Of a stretch of DNA of 64,000 nt, positions 61,606 through 64,000 are shown piece after piece (the stretch's first letter is position 1; every line of letters starts with the position of its first letter). The notes below the pieces were generated by a model. That model ran no database searches. It was not told where the DNA came from and saw only the letters and a program-made list of their open reading frames with translations. A program made the translations under genes and the position numbers. The DNA is from Pithys albifrons albifrons (taxonomy: Eukaryota; Chordata; Aves; Passeriformes; Thamnophilidae). Location of the stretch: contig NC_092464.1 in the NCBI RefSeq assembly GCF_047495875.1, forward strand, positions 4,436,737 through 4,500,736, read 5' to 3'.

Positions 61606-64000
61606 TCCATTGCTGGATTTAAAACAGTGATCCTGACATAAAATGAGCTTTTCTACAGCTTGGTGTAGTGGTTTAAGACATGTTTGCATCTAGTGCCATC
61701 CCTGCACTGTTGTCCCCATTCCACAGGCAAACTGGGATCAGGGTCTGTGTTCAGAGGAGACTCAAATGTGCCCACAAAGCAAAGGCTTAAAATAAACCCT
61801 TTGGCTTGGGCAGAAATAGATTTTGGATGTGCACATTGTGTGGTGGTGTCTCAGCTGGCTGGGAATGAACTTTCCTTTAGTAGATGGGAAAAGAAAAGGC
61901 AGACAGAGAGGAACCCACCATGGCTAATGTGGCACAGGGAGAGCTGGGTCACACCCTCCATTTGTGCAGTCATTCCCTCCATCCAGGGAAAGCTGGGATA
62001 ATTATACTCCCCACCAGGGTTTGCAGAGCTCTCAGTAATTCCAGACCCAGTATTTATATTCTTCTGGGGAAGTGTGTGTACGTTTTCTAAGCTTTTTCTT
62101 TCAGTGGCACTATCGGATTATCTGTGAGTGGCTTTGTATGTGCTTGTTACTGTTAACAACATTTAGTCAAGAAAGGATTCCACTGATGAAATGAATTAAG
62201 CAGAAAAACAAACACATTGCCCTATGCCACAAGATTGCTATAAAGGAAAGAAGATATTCCAAGAAACAAGGCTCATAGGGTAAAACCTAAGGAAAATCGA
62301 GTCATTAACAGGCATATGAATTTAAACTCTGAATACCTGTTAATAGGGAGAATGGCTTAACTGACCTGCTTTTGAGGGAATTTCAGGAGTCTGTGGGCTT
62401 TAGGGATAATCCCTGCTCTGCATTCCCACTTGGCCACTTGGCTTGCACAGTAGGAAGACTCATGTGGTTTCAGGGAGGGTGGAAAAATGGAAGGCAGGAG
62501 GACACTCAACAACAGAGACTTTCTGAGCAAGGAAGAAACAGGAATAATCATCCAGTTGTCTGGTTTGACTCAAACAGCAGCCCTTTCCCTCCCACAGGTG
62601 TCACTCCAAGATTTCTGCAATAATGGGAAATAGTATATCCAGCAGCTCCAGGACAAGGAGAAAAGCAGGAGGTTCTGTCAACATTCACCTCCCATCAATG
62701 TAAGATGGGAATGCTTGACTCACATGAGAGTCAGATCAGACCATCATAGAATTAGATGGAGGATGACTTTGTTGACATGTGGTGGCCCTGCATCTCTTTT
62801 TTGTCTTTGCTGGGCACAAGAGGAGATAGGAATCTCCTGCCAAGACCCTTTGGTTGGCCTGAAAGAAAGAGGAGAATTCCTCTAGTCTGGTGGCATCCAG
62901 CAGAACCACTCAGGGCTGGACTCTCAGCTTCCAAGGAATTTCAGAGGCAAATACTTAGCCCTCTGCTCCCTAATCTGCTCCAAACTTTGGAAAAAGGAGA
63001 CATCTAAGAAGGAAATATGTATAATCCTCAGGACTTCTGGAATTTGCACCTAGATCTGTGCCCTGGAATGATGTGTCTCTGCTCAGCTGGTTAGTTGAAA
63101 CACAGGCAGGCAACAGAGGATAAAGAGTGTTCCATCAGTTAAGTCTGTCCCAGCAATTAATTCACTTTTCCATAATGACTGGATCAATGGTGGGAGGAAG
63201 AGTGAGACAATGATGTTCCCTGTTCTGAAAGATTACACAAATAATAGGATTGGGCAGGTTTGAGGAAGGACATAACTTGGACTTAGCGGGGCCACTGCAT
63301 GAGTGTGAATAGGAGTGATGGGGGCCTACACTGCCCTGGAATTCAGAGCTTCCCAAGCTTCTTAAGGCACAGCCTGATCTCTTAAAAGTCAGGAAGAGTT
63401 GCCACTGTCACAGAGCAGAGACATTTGTATCAGCAAAAAGCTGCAGGTCTGGATTAGGGTGTGATCCTGTTTACTTTGGTTATCCACTGCCACAGATCCA
63501 GACAAAGGAGAGCTATGAAAGGAAAGCTAATCATGAGGCAAATTATTAGTGCAAAGTTTGGCTCAACTTTGCGTGTTTCATATGAGAATTATGCTTGGAT
63601 GGAATATGGTGGAAAGAAAACTGTCAGTTTATCTGAGAGAGGGAACCTCAAGAGAAATAAAAGGAACAGCTGGACATGGTTGAACTCCTGTAGAGGTCAT
63701 CAAATTGTTATAGTCCTTTTGTCTTTTATGGACAAGGAATTGCTGAGACTGTAAAGTGCTCTCCCAGCTGACACGAGTGGGACTGACAAAAACTGTGATT
63801 CAAGTTATTTAAAACAATAGTTTTATCAAATGTAATCCTCACTCTTTCTTCCTGTCTCTCTGTGCAATGTGAGGAGTCTCGAAAGGCACTGAGATGGACA
63901 GTAAATATGCAAATTGAATAAAATCATACTAATTAAATGCATGTTCATTTTAGATGTTCCAAAGGATTGTCAGTTTGCATTACTTCATTTACATTTTATG

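Larger units (their letters stand above)
52551..64000. other. Upstream flank of AQP1
   Basis: About 11.4 kb with no exon I can defend on either strand. Two CR1 fragments lie at 61117-61275 and 61517-61605. T runs occur at about 53207-53221 and 60730. In mammals MINDY4 lies on this side of AQP1 in the same orientation. I searched for its C-terminal Trp-Asn-Gly region on the minus strand and saw nothing convincing, so it probably lies beyond the window. The stretches 52551-61116 and 61606-64000 otherwise look like unique non-coding DNA. Confidence 0.6.

Noticed and set aside
61684..61745. Minus-strand TGGAATGGG considered as the Trp-Asn-Gly end of MINDY4
   Set aside because: The surrounding codons do not match and no acceptor fits; a chance nine-base match.

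Overview
The window is nuclear DNA from a bird, probably a passerine. Three things support this. It is littered with 3'-truncated CR1 LINEs whose tails run into repeats of ATTCTATG. It holds solo LTRs of the avian ERVL type. It also holds a short SINE with a tRNA-Ile-like head and a CR1-like tail, a structure known from passerines (TguSINE1-like). Two vertebrate genes can be read from their exons, both on the minus strand: GHRHR (partial) and AQP1 (complete). They have the same order and orientation as on human 7p14 (AQP1 then GHRHR), so this is a conserved syntenic block.

Region 1 (1-5.9 kb): the 5' part of GHRHR, the growth-hormone-releasing-hormone receptor. Exon 1 (signal peptide, 5818-5874), exon 2 (1943-2048) and exon 3 (1216-1323) join in frame and give the first 90 residues, most of the ligand-binding extracellular domain. 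The rest of the gene lies to the left of the window. A short candidate promoter with a CRE-like and a Pit-1-like site lies just above exon 1.

Region 2 (5.9-33 kb): a long spacer with no gene I can support. It holds CR1 fragments, three LTRs (one broken by a nested CR1, one carrying a 168-bp pure purine run), microsatellites, an AT-rich stretch and otherwise unique-looking DNA.

Region 3 (about 33-52.5 kb): AQP1, the aquaporin-1 water channel, in four coding exons (52385-51996, 37652-37488, 36939-36859, 34958-34779). They join in phase to a 271-residue protein with both NPA motifs, the selectivity-filter residues and the mercury-sensitive cysteine. Intron 1 is 14.3 kb, intron 2 is 548 bp and carries the SINE, and intron 3 is 1.9 kb and carries a CR1 with a remnant of its reverse-transcriptase ORF. 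A TATA box and CACCC-type motifs lie just upstream, and the 5' UTR is strikingly GA-rich on the sense strand.

Region 4 (52.5-64 kb): upstream flank of AQP1. I see two CR1 fragments and unique-looking DNA but no exon I can defend. In mammals MINDY4 lies on this side, but I found no trace of it here.

The two genes are neighbours by ancestry and share no pathway: one encodes a pituitary G-protein-coupled receptor, the other a membrane water channel. I found no previously undescribed system. The most interesting items are the repeat architecture (SINE, nested LTR, purine tract), the poly(A) hexamer overlapping the AQP1 stop codon, and some residue changes in AQP1. Exon calls are by my reading of codons and splice sites; no alignment was run.
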